NCBI GenBank assembly: GCA_964536965.1
Contig: CAZIAL010000049.1
Span: 1-24,787, forward strand
Length of the DNA stretch: 24,787 nucleotides
From: JACMQW01 sp964536965
GTDB taxonomy: Bacteria > Bdellovibrionota > UBA1018
Reading direction: 5' to 3'
Part shown: positions 7,638 through 14,198 of the stretch, one piece after another
How positions within the stretch are numbered: position 1 is the stretch's first letter
Layout: each line of letters begins with the position of its first letter
Notes under the pieces: model-generated
Told to the model about the DNA's origin: nothing
Seen by the model: the letters and a program-made list of their open reading frames with translations, nothing else
Database searches by the model: none
Translations under genes and position numbers: made by a program

Positions 7638-8373
7638 GAACGGTCTCCAAAATTTTCCGGACTTTTTCGAGCTCTTCGGGCGTATCTACGCCGATCGAAG
7701 TGAAGTTGACTTCCTTGATTCCGATCGCGATTCCATCTTCCATCGCGCGGAGCTGCTCGAGCATTTCGCCTTTCTCGAGGGCGCTCTGGGGCAGGGATCG
7801 AATGCGGAACAAGCAATCTTTCGTATAGGTGTAGAGGCCCACATGCCGGCGGCAAGCGAATTTGCCTCCGAAGTCGGGGGCCGGGCCTCGCGAATAAGGA
7901 ATCGGATATCGCGAAAAATACATGGCTCGATCGTGCGCATCGGCGAGAACCTTCACGACCGCGGTATTCGATAAATCGGACGGATCCGTCATCGGCGTCA
8001 TCACGGTGCCCATCCGGAAGCGGCCGGAAGTGATGAGACTGACGGCCTGGGTGACCGCTTCGCTTTCCATCAGCGGCTCGTCACCTTGGATGTTCACATA
8101 GACATCGGCATCGATTTGTTCGGCGATCGCGGCGACGCGATCCGTCCCCGAAGGAATGTCGGGCGAAGTCAGGATCGCTTCGCCGCCGAATCCCTGGACG
8201 ACCTTCACGATCCGTTCGTCGTCGGTCGCGACGACCACGCGGTCCACCGCACGGGCGGCTTTCGCGCGCTCGTACACCCACTGGACCATGGGTTTGCCGT
8301 GAATATCGACGAGGGGTTTAGCGGGAAGCCGTACCGAAGCGTAACGGGCAGGGATGACGGCGAGGACTTTCAT
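7630..8373 (-). CDS. kdsB: CMP-KDO synthetase (3-deoxy-manno-octulosonate cytidylyltransferase)
   Basis: KdsB activates KDO with CTP to CMP-KDO for transfer to lipid A. The 247-residue protein has the nucleotidyltransferase signature VIPARYASVRLPAKPL at its N-terminus, then ATDDERI, TSPDIPSGTDRVA, VNIQGDEPLM, SRYPIPYSR and HVGLYTYTKDCL, all KdsB hallmarks. I chose the ATG at 8373 because it begins directly at the first strand (MKVLAVIPARY) with an AAGG SD-like element about 10 nt upstream; a start 51 bases further upstream would add an unconserved extension. It is first in the kdsB-pyrG operon, overlapping pyrG by 8 bp. A weak TTGAGG-N17-TAAGCT promoter candidate lies upstream but is not convincing. 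Confidence 0.96.
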   Translation of the reverse strand: MKVLAVIPARYASVRLPAKPLVDIHGKPMVQWVYERAKAARAVDRVVVATDDERIVKVVQGFGGEAILTSPDIPSGTDRVAAIAEQIDADVYVNIQGDEPLMESEAVTQAVSLITSGRFRMGTVMTPMTDPSDLSNTAVVKVLADAHDRAMYFSRYPIPYSRGPAPDFGGKFACRRHVGLYTYTKDCLFRIRSLPQSALEKGEMLEQLRAMEDGIAIGIKEVNFTSIGVDTPEELEKVRKILETVHG

Positions 8374-8470
8374 GAAGGGACCTTCATGGAAATCCAGCTT
8401 AGTCGATTCGCACCCCGGCCTCAATGAGAGATGGGATGTCGGACCGCGTTAACTGAAGAGCACAGCGTTA

Positions 8471-9598
8471 TTAGACGGTGATTTCCATTTCGGGTTTCCA
8501 AACACCCTTCCACTCCTTCAGTCGAACGAGCGGTTTCACCCGAACGGTTTCGTCCTGGGTCATCGGATATTCGATGTAGGCGTAAGTCAGGCGTGTCTTC
8601 GTCCCATATTCCGAGAGGTGAAGGTTCGTAACCTCGTTCCAGGTGCCTTCGTTGAAGTACTCTTTCCCTTCCCGATACTGCCGGTAAGCCAGGATGTGGG
8701 TGTGACCGAAAATCACGGCGTTCACGTCCGGATTCTCGTCCAGGATCTTGAACGCGATCTTATCAAACGAAGGATAGAGGACGATTTCTCGCCAGATGTC
8801 CCAAGGGAGGCGAACGCCCTTCTTGATCTGGTAGCGGGTCTTGAAAATCAGAGACTCCAGCGTAAAAAGCACCGTGCGAATCCCGGCCTTAATGGACCAC
8901 CAGAAATCGTGAATCAGGCTCCAGACCATGAAGTCCCCGAACGGGCGCACTTTGTCGAGGTGAGCCCGCTCTTGCTTCAGCTTCGGTAAGAAAACGGCGA
9001 CGAAAAGCGAACCCCACGGCAAATCGAGCACCGGTTCGGGAATCCCGCGCGTGATGAACGGGCGCTGGAGGTTCAGCTTCGCGAATCTTTCGTATTGCTG
9101 GCCATGTTCGACCCACACTCCGTCGAACGCGTACTGGGCCGGATAGAAATTCACATCGGCGCCGCATGCCTCGGCAAAGACTCGCTGGGCCCCGGGGAAC
9201 ATCATGCCGACGTCGTGGTTCCCGATCACATACGAAACCGAATGTCCCGGAGTCGAACACCACCTGCGCAAGGCCATGAAAAACTCGGGATGACCTTTGA
9301 TGATCTTCCGGACCGCGAAAATCTGCGACCGGTCGGTGAATAGATGCGTATGTACGCCGTAATAGTCGATCTGCAGGAGATTCAGAACATCTCCGTTCAG
9401 AATCAGTTCCACTTCCGCGTCCGCGTAATCGCCCGTGCGGTGATAAGCGAGAAATTCCGCGAACTCGCGATCGTAGATGAAATCCTCCAGAATGTTCTGG
9501 GTGCCATCCCGAAAGTAGCGGCCTTTGCCGAGGTGGAAATCCGAGACGACGAGTTTAAATCGACGGCGGATCGTGCCCGGAGCCTCATGCTCAGGCAT
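8471..9598 (-). CDS. Calcineurin-like metallophosphoesterase
   Basis: A 375-residue metal-dependent phosphoesterase. The full motif set is visible: SDFHLGKG (D20, H22), LNGDVLNLL (D70), IGNHDVGMM (N127, H128), VEHGQQYE (H165) and IFGHTHILAY (about 298-301). A long insert of some 110 residues between the fourth and last motifs (170-290) includes hydrophobic/aromatic stretches near 195-205 and 222-255 that could mediate membrane association. LpxH-type UDP-diacylglucosamine hydrolases share this fold, but the length and insert differ from classic LpxH, so that assignment is not made. The gene overlaps the upstream diguanylate cyclase gene by 8 bp. A cyclic nucleotide or membrane phospho-lipid substrate is an inference only. 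No signal peptide is visible. Confidence 0.85.
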   Translation of the reverse strand: MPEHEAPGTIRRRFKLVVSDFHLGKGRYFRDGTQNILEDFIYDREFAEFLAYHRTGDYADAEVELILNGDVLNLLQIDYYGVHTHLFTDRSQIFAVRKIIKGHPEFFMALRRWCSTPGHSVSYVIGNHDVGMMFPGAQRVFAEACGADVNFYPAQYAFDGVWVEHGQQYERFAKLNLQRPFITRGIPEPVLDLPWGSLFVAVFLPKLKQERAHLDKVRPFGDFMVWSLIHDFWWSIKAGIRTVLFTLESLIFKTRYQIKKGVRLPWDIWREIVLYPSFDKIAFKILDENPDVNAVIFGHTHILAYRQYREGKEYFNEGTWNEVTNLHLSEYGTKTRLTYAYIEYPMTQDETVRVKPLVRLKEWKGVWKPEMEITV

Positions 9599-10952
9599 GA
9601 TGATCGCCCTTCCGCGGCTCCGCGATGTAAACCCGGTTCCGGCTCTCTTTTTTCGCGGTGTACATCGCGTGATCGGCTTGCTCGATGATTTCTTCCTTGG
9701 AACTGGCGTGGTCCGGAAAAACCGCCACTCCGATCGAAACGGTTACTTTCAGCTTCAGTCCGTCATCCTTCAGGAACTCCGAAGTTTCAATCGACTTGCG
9801 AATTCGTTCCGCGACCACTTTTCCCATCGCCAGGTCGCAGGGTGTGAGAATCGCGACGAATTCGTCTCCGCCGTAGCGGACCAGCGCATCGGAATCGCGG
9901 ACATAGCCTTTCAGCTTCTGACCGAGTTCCGAGAGAAGCTTCGAACCGTGTACATGCCCGTGGGCATCGTTCACGAGTTTAAACTTGTCGGCATCGATAA
10001 AGAGCACCACGAAGGAGCTGCCGGTATTCTTCGATTTCTCGACCTCGCGATCGAGAACCGTCGAAAGGTAGCGGGTGTTATGCAGACCCGTGACGTCATC
10101 GACGTAAGCCATTTCCTGGACGTCGCGATAACGGACGATATTCTGGCCAGTCACGTCGATCTGGGCGCGGAGAATCTTCAGCCGGCTCTCGAACTCCTCG
10201 TAAGGCTCCGGCCGCTTCGGCGAAATCGCGAGAAAATAGAACTTCCGGTCCCCGACGCAGTTGAACTGGAAAGCGAACACCGCGGGCGTCATCGCCGATC
10301 TCTCGATGAATACGGCAGGACGAGCCTCGTCGAGCGCGCCCGGAATTTTCACCGTCTTGGCGGCGATCTCGAACAGTTCGTTCATGCCGTTCTCGCCCGT
10401 CTGGTCGGTGTCTTCGACCTTCAGTTCGCCTTTCTCGTCGAAAGACGCCACGCAGGACTGGGAGCAGCGGAGTTCCCGCGAAAGATAGCTGCGAACGACG
10501 GCGAAAACCCGGATCTCGTCGATCGAGGCCGAAATCATCTGACAGCTGTTTACGAGATTCAGGTACCTGGAATAGACGCCGTCCTCTTCGAAGAGGGTCT
10601 TTCGGTCGATTCCGCGACGAACGGCCAGCCGAAAGGTATCGAGATGGATCGGTTTCTTAAGGTAATCTTCGGCACCGTTTCGGATCATGTTCACGGCTTC
10701 TTCGATGGTCGCATGGTCCGAGACCACGATCACCGAAGATTCCGGATGCAGTCGTTTGATTCGCTCGACCAAATTCGACGGACTCGGGAGATCGATGACC
10801 ACGAGATGGTAACGGACGCGGCTGATCCAGTTCACGGCGTTTTCCACGCGGCTCATGACGTCGATATGGCACTCGACCATGTCGCGGATGAGGGTAGCGT
10901 AAACTTCGGTCTGCTTCGTATCCTTCCCGAGAAGGAGCACGTTGAATTGCAT
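9591..10952 (-). CDS. REC-GGDEF diguanylate cyclase with central GAF-like region
   Basis: A 453-residue signalling enzyme predicted to make c-di-GMP. Residues 1-118 form a receiver domain with phospho-acceptor D54 (HLVVIDLPSP), the conserved Ser in IVVSDHA and Lys in DYLKKP; only one acidic residue (D11) is seen in the usual N-terminal acidic pocket. Residues about 125-270 look like a GAF-type sensory domain (inference from position and pattern). Residues 285-445 are a GGDEF domain starting DDVTGLHNTRYL, with FIDADKFKLVND, active-site GGDEF at 361-365 and an intact RxxD inhibitory site (R352-D355). Active, product-inhibited enzyme is expected. It follows the coiled-coil gene by 4 bp and overlaps the phosphoesterase gene. 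No sensor kinase gene is in the window. Confidence 0.92.
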   Translation of the reverse strand: MQFNVLLLGKDTKQTEVYATLIRDMVECHIDVMSRVENAVNWISRVRYHLVVIDLPSPSNLVERIKRLHPESSVIVVSDHATIEEAVNMIRNGAEDYLKKPIHLDTFRLAVRRGIDRKTLFEEDGVYSRYLNLVNSCQMISASIDEIRVFAVVRSYLSRELRCSQSCVASFDEKGELKVEDTDQTGENGMNELFEIAAKTVKIPGALDEARPAVFIERSAMTPAVFAFQFNCVGDRKFYFLAISPKRPEPYEEFESRLKILRAQIDVTGQNIVRYRDVQEMAYVDDVTGLHNTRYLSTVLDREVEKSKNTGSSFVVLFIDADKFKLVNDAHGHVHGSKLLSELGQKLKGYVRDSDALVRYGGDEFVAILTPCDLAMGKVVAERIRKSIETSEFLKDDGLKLKVTVSIGVAVFPDHASSKEEIIEQADHAMYTAKKESRNRVYIAEPRKGDHHA

Positions 10953-10956
10953 GGGA

Positions 10957-12852
10957 TTACGCGGCCGTGGTTCGTTCGTTCACTACTTCTCCGGAGGCGA
11001 TCATGGCTTCCTCTTCCGGCGAGAGAATTCCTCCGGCCACGCGCATGATTTGCGCGGCCTTCGCGAGCTTCTCGCGCAACGACTGACCGTTGCCGCGTTC
11101 CCGCTCGAGCTGCTCCTGGAGGAGGTCCGTGTTGAATTCCATGAGGTCGAGTTTCCGTTTGAGCTCGATAATTTTCTGCTCGCGCGAGCCGAGCAAAGCT
11201 TCGGAATCTTTTTTCATGATCTCGAGACGGTTTTCCAGTTCTTTCTCGCGGGCGCGAATTTTCCGAATGTCGTTCCGCACGCGTTCCTTCAGCCGTTCGG
11301 TCGCCTCCGTCGCTTCTTTCACCTGGAGTTCCATGACGCGGATCTTTTCCGAACGACGCTTCATTTCGAACTTGAGCTCGTCGATTTCTTTCTGGGCCGA
11401 CTCGACCGCGACGAACTTTTCTTTGTCGAAAGTATTGATCCTTCGGTCCTGCTCCTGCGCGAGATGCGCGAATTCGCTCGTAACCGCCTTCTCCTGCCGG
11501 AGCTGGTTTTCGAGATTTCCGATCTGTTCGCGCGCTTGGCGGAGCTGCGCGGAAAGCGCGGTCACATCCTGCTCGCGGAGATAGAGATATTTTTTCAGGG
11601 TATCGACGTCCGGAGCGCTGGCGGCGCCGCCCGGAACGACGGCATCGTCCATCGGTTCCCGATAGGCGAGCGGATTCGAGAATCCCTCCTTGCCGAGATA
11701 GGGCATGGCCGAAAGGGAATCCGCGTCGAGCTCCTCCGAATTCGTCGAGGAAATGGCCGACGAGGTGGTCGAAGTCGAAATCGGGGCGGAGACCGCGACG
11801 CGGGTCGGTTGCTCGTCCGATGGAATTTCCGAGGTGCCGCCGATCGCGAGTATTTCGTCACCGAGTGGCGATGTCATCGGAGCCGCGACCATCGTCACGG
11901 CCGTGGAAGATCCGAGCGATCCGACCGGCGTGGCCTCGATAGGCGTCGCCACGATCTCGGCCGCGATCTGCGTGGCGCCGTCACCGGTTTCGATCCTGAA
12001 TTCTTTCGTGCCGTTCGTGTTCGGGTCGTAATCCGCCGGCATCGCGTTCGGGAGTCCCTCGGTCGGAGGCGCATCGAGATTGAAGGCCATCGCAAGGTCA
12101 GGCGTGCCATCCGAGTTTTCGATGACACTGACGGAATCTCCGTAAACAGCCGCCGCGTCCTCGAGCTGAATGTGGGCAACGGGAGATGCTCCGGCGTTTC
12201 CTTCGGTCTGGAGGGAAATTTCTCCGATCGACTGCGAGGTCACCGGAGTGCCGGCTACGGAAAGCTCTTCGCCCGTTCCCACGGGTTCCGTGCTCCCCAA
12301 GATGGAAAGTTTGGTTCCCTCGGCATCGCTTCCCATGACGGGCAGACCGGCATCCGCCAGCGCGAGACCAAGATCTCCCATTTTCGTCTTATCGTCGGCG
12401 AATTCGAGAGTGTCGACGGGACTATGGCCCGCGACCGGCACCAAGGCGGATAACTCGTCTGAAACGTTATAGCCTTGGCCATGCGAGAGCGCCGTGGCCA
12501 GGATCTCGTCGACGACGCGGATGAAATCCTTGTCTTCGACCGGCATCCGAAGATAGGCGTTCGCGCCCATCGGAGTCGCCTGGTGATCGATGCACTGTTG
12601 GTCCGACCATTTCGAAGTCGTCAGAATCACCGGAGTCCGCGCGAATCGGGGATTCGTTTTAAGAATCTCGTTCATCTTCACGCCGTCGTCGTCATGACCG
12701 ACGAAGAGCGAAACACTCGAGGCATGCAGGCGGAAAACGAGTTCGCATTCCCGCAAGTCGGAACACACGATCGCCGCCACTCCGAGATTGCGGAGCGTGG
12801 TCAGGACGGGGGCTTCGTGCAAGTGATGATTCAGAAAGAGAATCTTCATCAT
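10957..12852 (-). CDS. Pseudo-receiver / coiled-coil protein (FrzS/AglZ-like architecture)
   Basis: A 631-residue soluble protein in three parts. Residues 1-122 resemble a receiver domain (MMKILFLNHH at strand 1, TPVILTTS at strand 4, GANAYLRMP at strand 5), but the acidic pair is Asn-His-His, the usual Lys is Met, and the phospho-acceptor position is unclear near GHDDDG. Residues about 125-415 are a low-complexity Ser/Thr/Ala/Pro/Glu-rich linker, probably disordered. Residues 417-605 are a strongly heptad-like coiled coil rich in Glu, Lys, Arg and Leu. Pseudo-receiver plus long coiled coil is the layout of myxobacterial FrzS and AglZ, which act at cell poles; homology was not tested. It leads an operon with a diguanylate cyclase and is divergent from the bactofilin operon. 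No Shine-Dalgarno is obvious before the tandem ATGs. Confidence 0.8.
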   Translation of the reverse strand: MMKILFLNHHLHEAPVLTTLRNLGVAAIVCSDLRECELVFRLHASSVSLFVGHDDDGVKMNEILKTNPRFARTPVILTTSKWSDQQCIDHQATPMGANAYLRMPVEDKDFIRVVDEILATALSHGQGYNVSDELSALVPVAGHSPVDTLEFADDKTKMGDLGLALADAGLPVMGSDAEGTKLSILGSTEPVGTGEELSVAGTPVTSQSIGEISLQTEGNAGASPVAHIQLEDAAAVYGDSVSVIENSDGTPDLAMAFNLDAPPTEGLPNAMPADYDPNTNGTKEFRIETGDGATQIAAEIVATPIEATPVGSLGSSTAVTMVAAPMTSPLGDEILAIGGTSEIPSDEQPTRVAVSAPISTSTTSSAISSTNSEELDADSLSAMPYLGKEGFSNPLAYREPMDDAVVPGGAASAPDVDTLKKYLYLREQDVTALSAQLRQAREQIGNLENQLRQEKAVTSEFAHLAQEQDRRINTFDKEKFVAVESAQKEIDELKFEMKRRSEKIRVMELQVKEATEATERLKERVRNDIRKIRAREKELENRLEIMKKDSEALLGSREQKIIELKRKLDLMEFNTDLLQEQLERERGNGQSLREKLAKAAQIMRVAGGILSPEEEAMIASGEVVNERTTAA

Positions 12853-12881
12853 TCAACATATCGGCGGCATAACCCCCGAAG

Positions 12882-12910
12882 TTGACACCGAATGATGAGA
12901 AAGTTAGCTT
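12882..12910 (+). promoter_or_regulatory. candidate promoter for the TM-protein/bactofilin operon
   Basis: A perfect -35 hexamer TTGACA lies at 12882-12887, and 17 bp later TAGCTT (12905-12910) matches the -10 consensus at 3 of 6 positions. Transcription would begin near 12917. This makes the ATG at 12892 an implausible start because it would fall inside the promoter spacer, and it supports the ATG at 12931. The region is part of the 78-bp divergent gap with the pseudo-receiver gene, so the promoters of the two operons may interfere or be co-regulated. Confidence 0.45.
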
Positions 12911-12930
12911 GGGAAGCGAATGAGTCGCCT

Positions 12931-13830
12931 ATGAGTGATCGCTTGACGCTCGTGGTCTTTAAAGACCACCTTTCTTCCCGAACCCTCACCGTGCGGCTTG
13001 CCTGGCTGCGCGCCTTTAGCTTCGCCCTGTTGAGCGTCATCGGGTTGGCGGTCCTGGCCGCGGCTCTCTTCTTCAACGCTTATCGGAAGACGGTGGCTTC
13101 GGGTGGAGTCGCGAGCGCGATTCGAGTCGAAGAACTCGAAAAAGAGCTCGCGGACACCAAGGCTTCCTACGAATCCGTCAAACAACAGGCGCTCAATTCG
13201 ATCGCTGGCGGCGGGGCCGCCCTCGCGGGAGCGAGCCATTCGTTCAGTCTGCTGCCTGCGGAAGCCATGTTGGAACCTGTCCCTGGTCGCGAAACTCTGC
13301 CTTTCCGGCTCGAACCCATCAAGGCGCAGTGGAAGGGTTCGACCCTCCAAATCCGAACCGCGATCGAATACGCGCGTGAAGACGGCGGCAATCAGCAAGG
13401 ACATTTCGTCATTCTCGCGCGCGGGCCCCAGACCGTGACCGCTTATCCCGACGGCGTATTCGCACTCCAAAACTCCCCTTCGCTCATCAAGCCGGAAGGC
13501 GGCGAATTCTTCTCCGTCAGCCGTTACCGGGAAGTAAAAGCCGAGTTCGGTCCTTTCTCGAGGCGGGACGACGTTCAGTCGATCGAAATTCTTATTTTCG
13601 ACGCCCGTAAGCGGCTTCTCTTTCACGACCAAATCGCGCTCCAGAGTACACCCGCGAAAACGATTCCCGCCCCTCCCCCGAGTCCGTCCGCGCCTCCACC
13701 CGCTCCTAAAAAGGTGGAAAGACCCGCGGCGGCGATCACCACGCCTCCTACTCCCGCCGCGGAACCCACGGCGGCTCCTGACTCGCCGGAAGCCGCTCCG
13801 CCGACGCCGGTACCCGGAGAAAGCCCATGA
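12931..13830 (+). CDS. Single-pass membrane protein with periplasmic domain and Pro-rich tail, bactofilin partner
   Basis: Family not recognised. With the start at 12931 the protein is 299 residues: a short basic cytoplasmic N-terminus (MSDRLTLVVF), one TM helix at about 29-49, a short predicted coiled coil at about 65-90, a beta-rich region at about 120-238, and a Pro/Ala-rich tail from about 240. The N-terminus resembles those of M23 peptidases often found beside bactofilins, but no M23 zinc motif (HxxxD, HxH) is present, so it would not be an endopeptidase of that type. Its stop overlaps the bactofilin start by ATGA (13827-13830), indicating coupled expression and likely a shared function. 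A longer form from ATG 12892 is less likely because a TTGACA promoter element lies just upstream of that codon. Confidence 0.75.
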   Translation: MSDRLTLVVFKDHLSSRTLTVRLAWLRAFSFALLSVIGLAVLAAALFFNAYRKTVASGGVASAIRVEELEKELADTKASYESVKQQALNSIAGGGAALAGASHSFSLLPAEAMLEPVPGRETLPFRLEPIKAQWKGSTLQIRTAIEYAREDGGNQQGHFVILARGPQTVTAYPDGVFALQNSPSLIKPEGGEFFSVSRYREVKAEFGPFSRRDDVQSIEILIFDARKRLLFHDQIALQSTPAKTIPAPPPSPSAPPPAPKKVERPAAAITTPPTPAAEPTAAPDSPEAAPPTPVPGESP

Positions 13831-14198
13831 GAAAGTCGGACCTCATTCACGAAACCGAAGTATCGGTCATCGGTGAAGGCCTCCATCTCGAAGGCGACCT
13901 CCAGCTTTCCGGCGTCGTTCGGGTCTATGGGAAACTTTCGGGAAAGATCCGCGCCGACAGCGACTCCTCCATTATCCTGATGGAAAGCGCGGTCGTGGAA
14001 GGGACTCTCGACGTCGATACGATCGTGATCGCCGGGTTCGTCCGCGGTGACATCAAGGCTCGGAAACGAATCTCGATCGAAGGAACCGGCCGCGTGGTCG
14101 GAAACATCGAAACCCAGTCCATCGCGATCGACTTCGGCGCCTATCTCGAAGGCGAAACGGTCATGACCAAAAAGAAGCCGAGCACGCGTCCCGCCTAG
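13827..14198 (+). CDS. Bactofilin family cytoskeletal protein
   Basis: Bactofilins polymerise without nucleotides into membrane-associated filaments and scaffold cell-wall or polar proteins. The 123-residue protein shows the family's short beta-helix repeats throughout: EVSVIGEGLHLEGDLQLSG, VRVYGKLSGKI, VVEGTLDVDTIVIAG, VRGDIKARKRISIEGTG and VVGNIETQSIAIDFGAYLEG, with the typical alternating G and hydrophobic pattern. The N-terminal ten residues and the basic C-terminal tail (KKKPSTRPA) flank the core, as usual. It overlaps the upstream membrane-protein gene by 4 bp. Its 3' end overlaps the convergent M16-like gene, both stop codons being read from the same CTAG at 14195-14198. Assignment to the family is confident; its cell location and role are inferred. 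Confidence 0.92.
   Translation: MRKSDLIHETEVSVIGEGLHLEGDLQLSGVVRVYGKLSGKIRADSDSSIILMESAVVEGTLDVDTIVIAGFVRGDIKARKRISIEGTGRVVGNIETQSIAIDFGAYLEGETVMTKKKPSTRPA

Noticed and set aside
6054..7703. 549-codon open frame on the + strand opposite pyrG
   Set aside because: It is antisense to a fully conserved CTP synthase gene, its translation is rich in Arg, His, Asp and Glu with no domain pattern, and such long shadows are common with this codon bias (few TTA, CTA or TCA codons).
8374..8470. Possible tRNA or small RNA between the phosphoesterase and kdsB genes
   Set aside because: A T-loop-like GGGTGCGAATC occurs on the minus strand, but no acceptor stem, anticodon arm or other cloverleaf part can be formed.
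9525..12453. Two open frames of about 500 codons on the + strand opposite the GGDEF and coiled-coil genes
   Set aside because: They are mirror frames of genes with clear domains; the translations are Arg/Glu/His-rich and have no recognisable motif.
12892..12930. Upstream ATG giving 13 extra residues on the bactofilin-partner protein
   Set aside because: The codon falls in the spacer of a TTGACA-N17 promoter and the added residues are not needed for the membrane topology.
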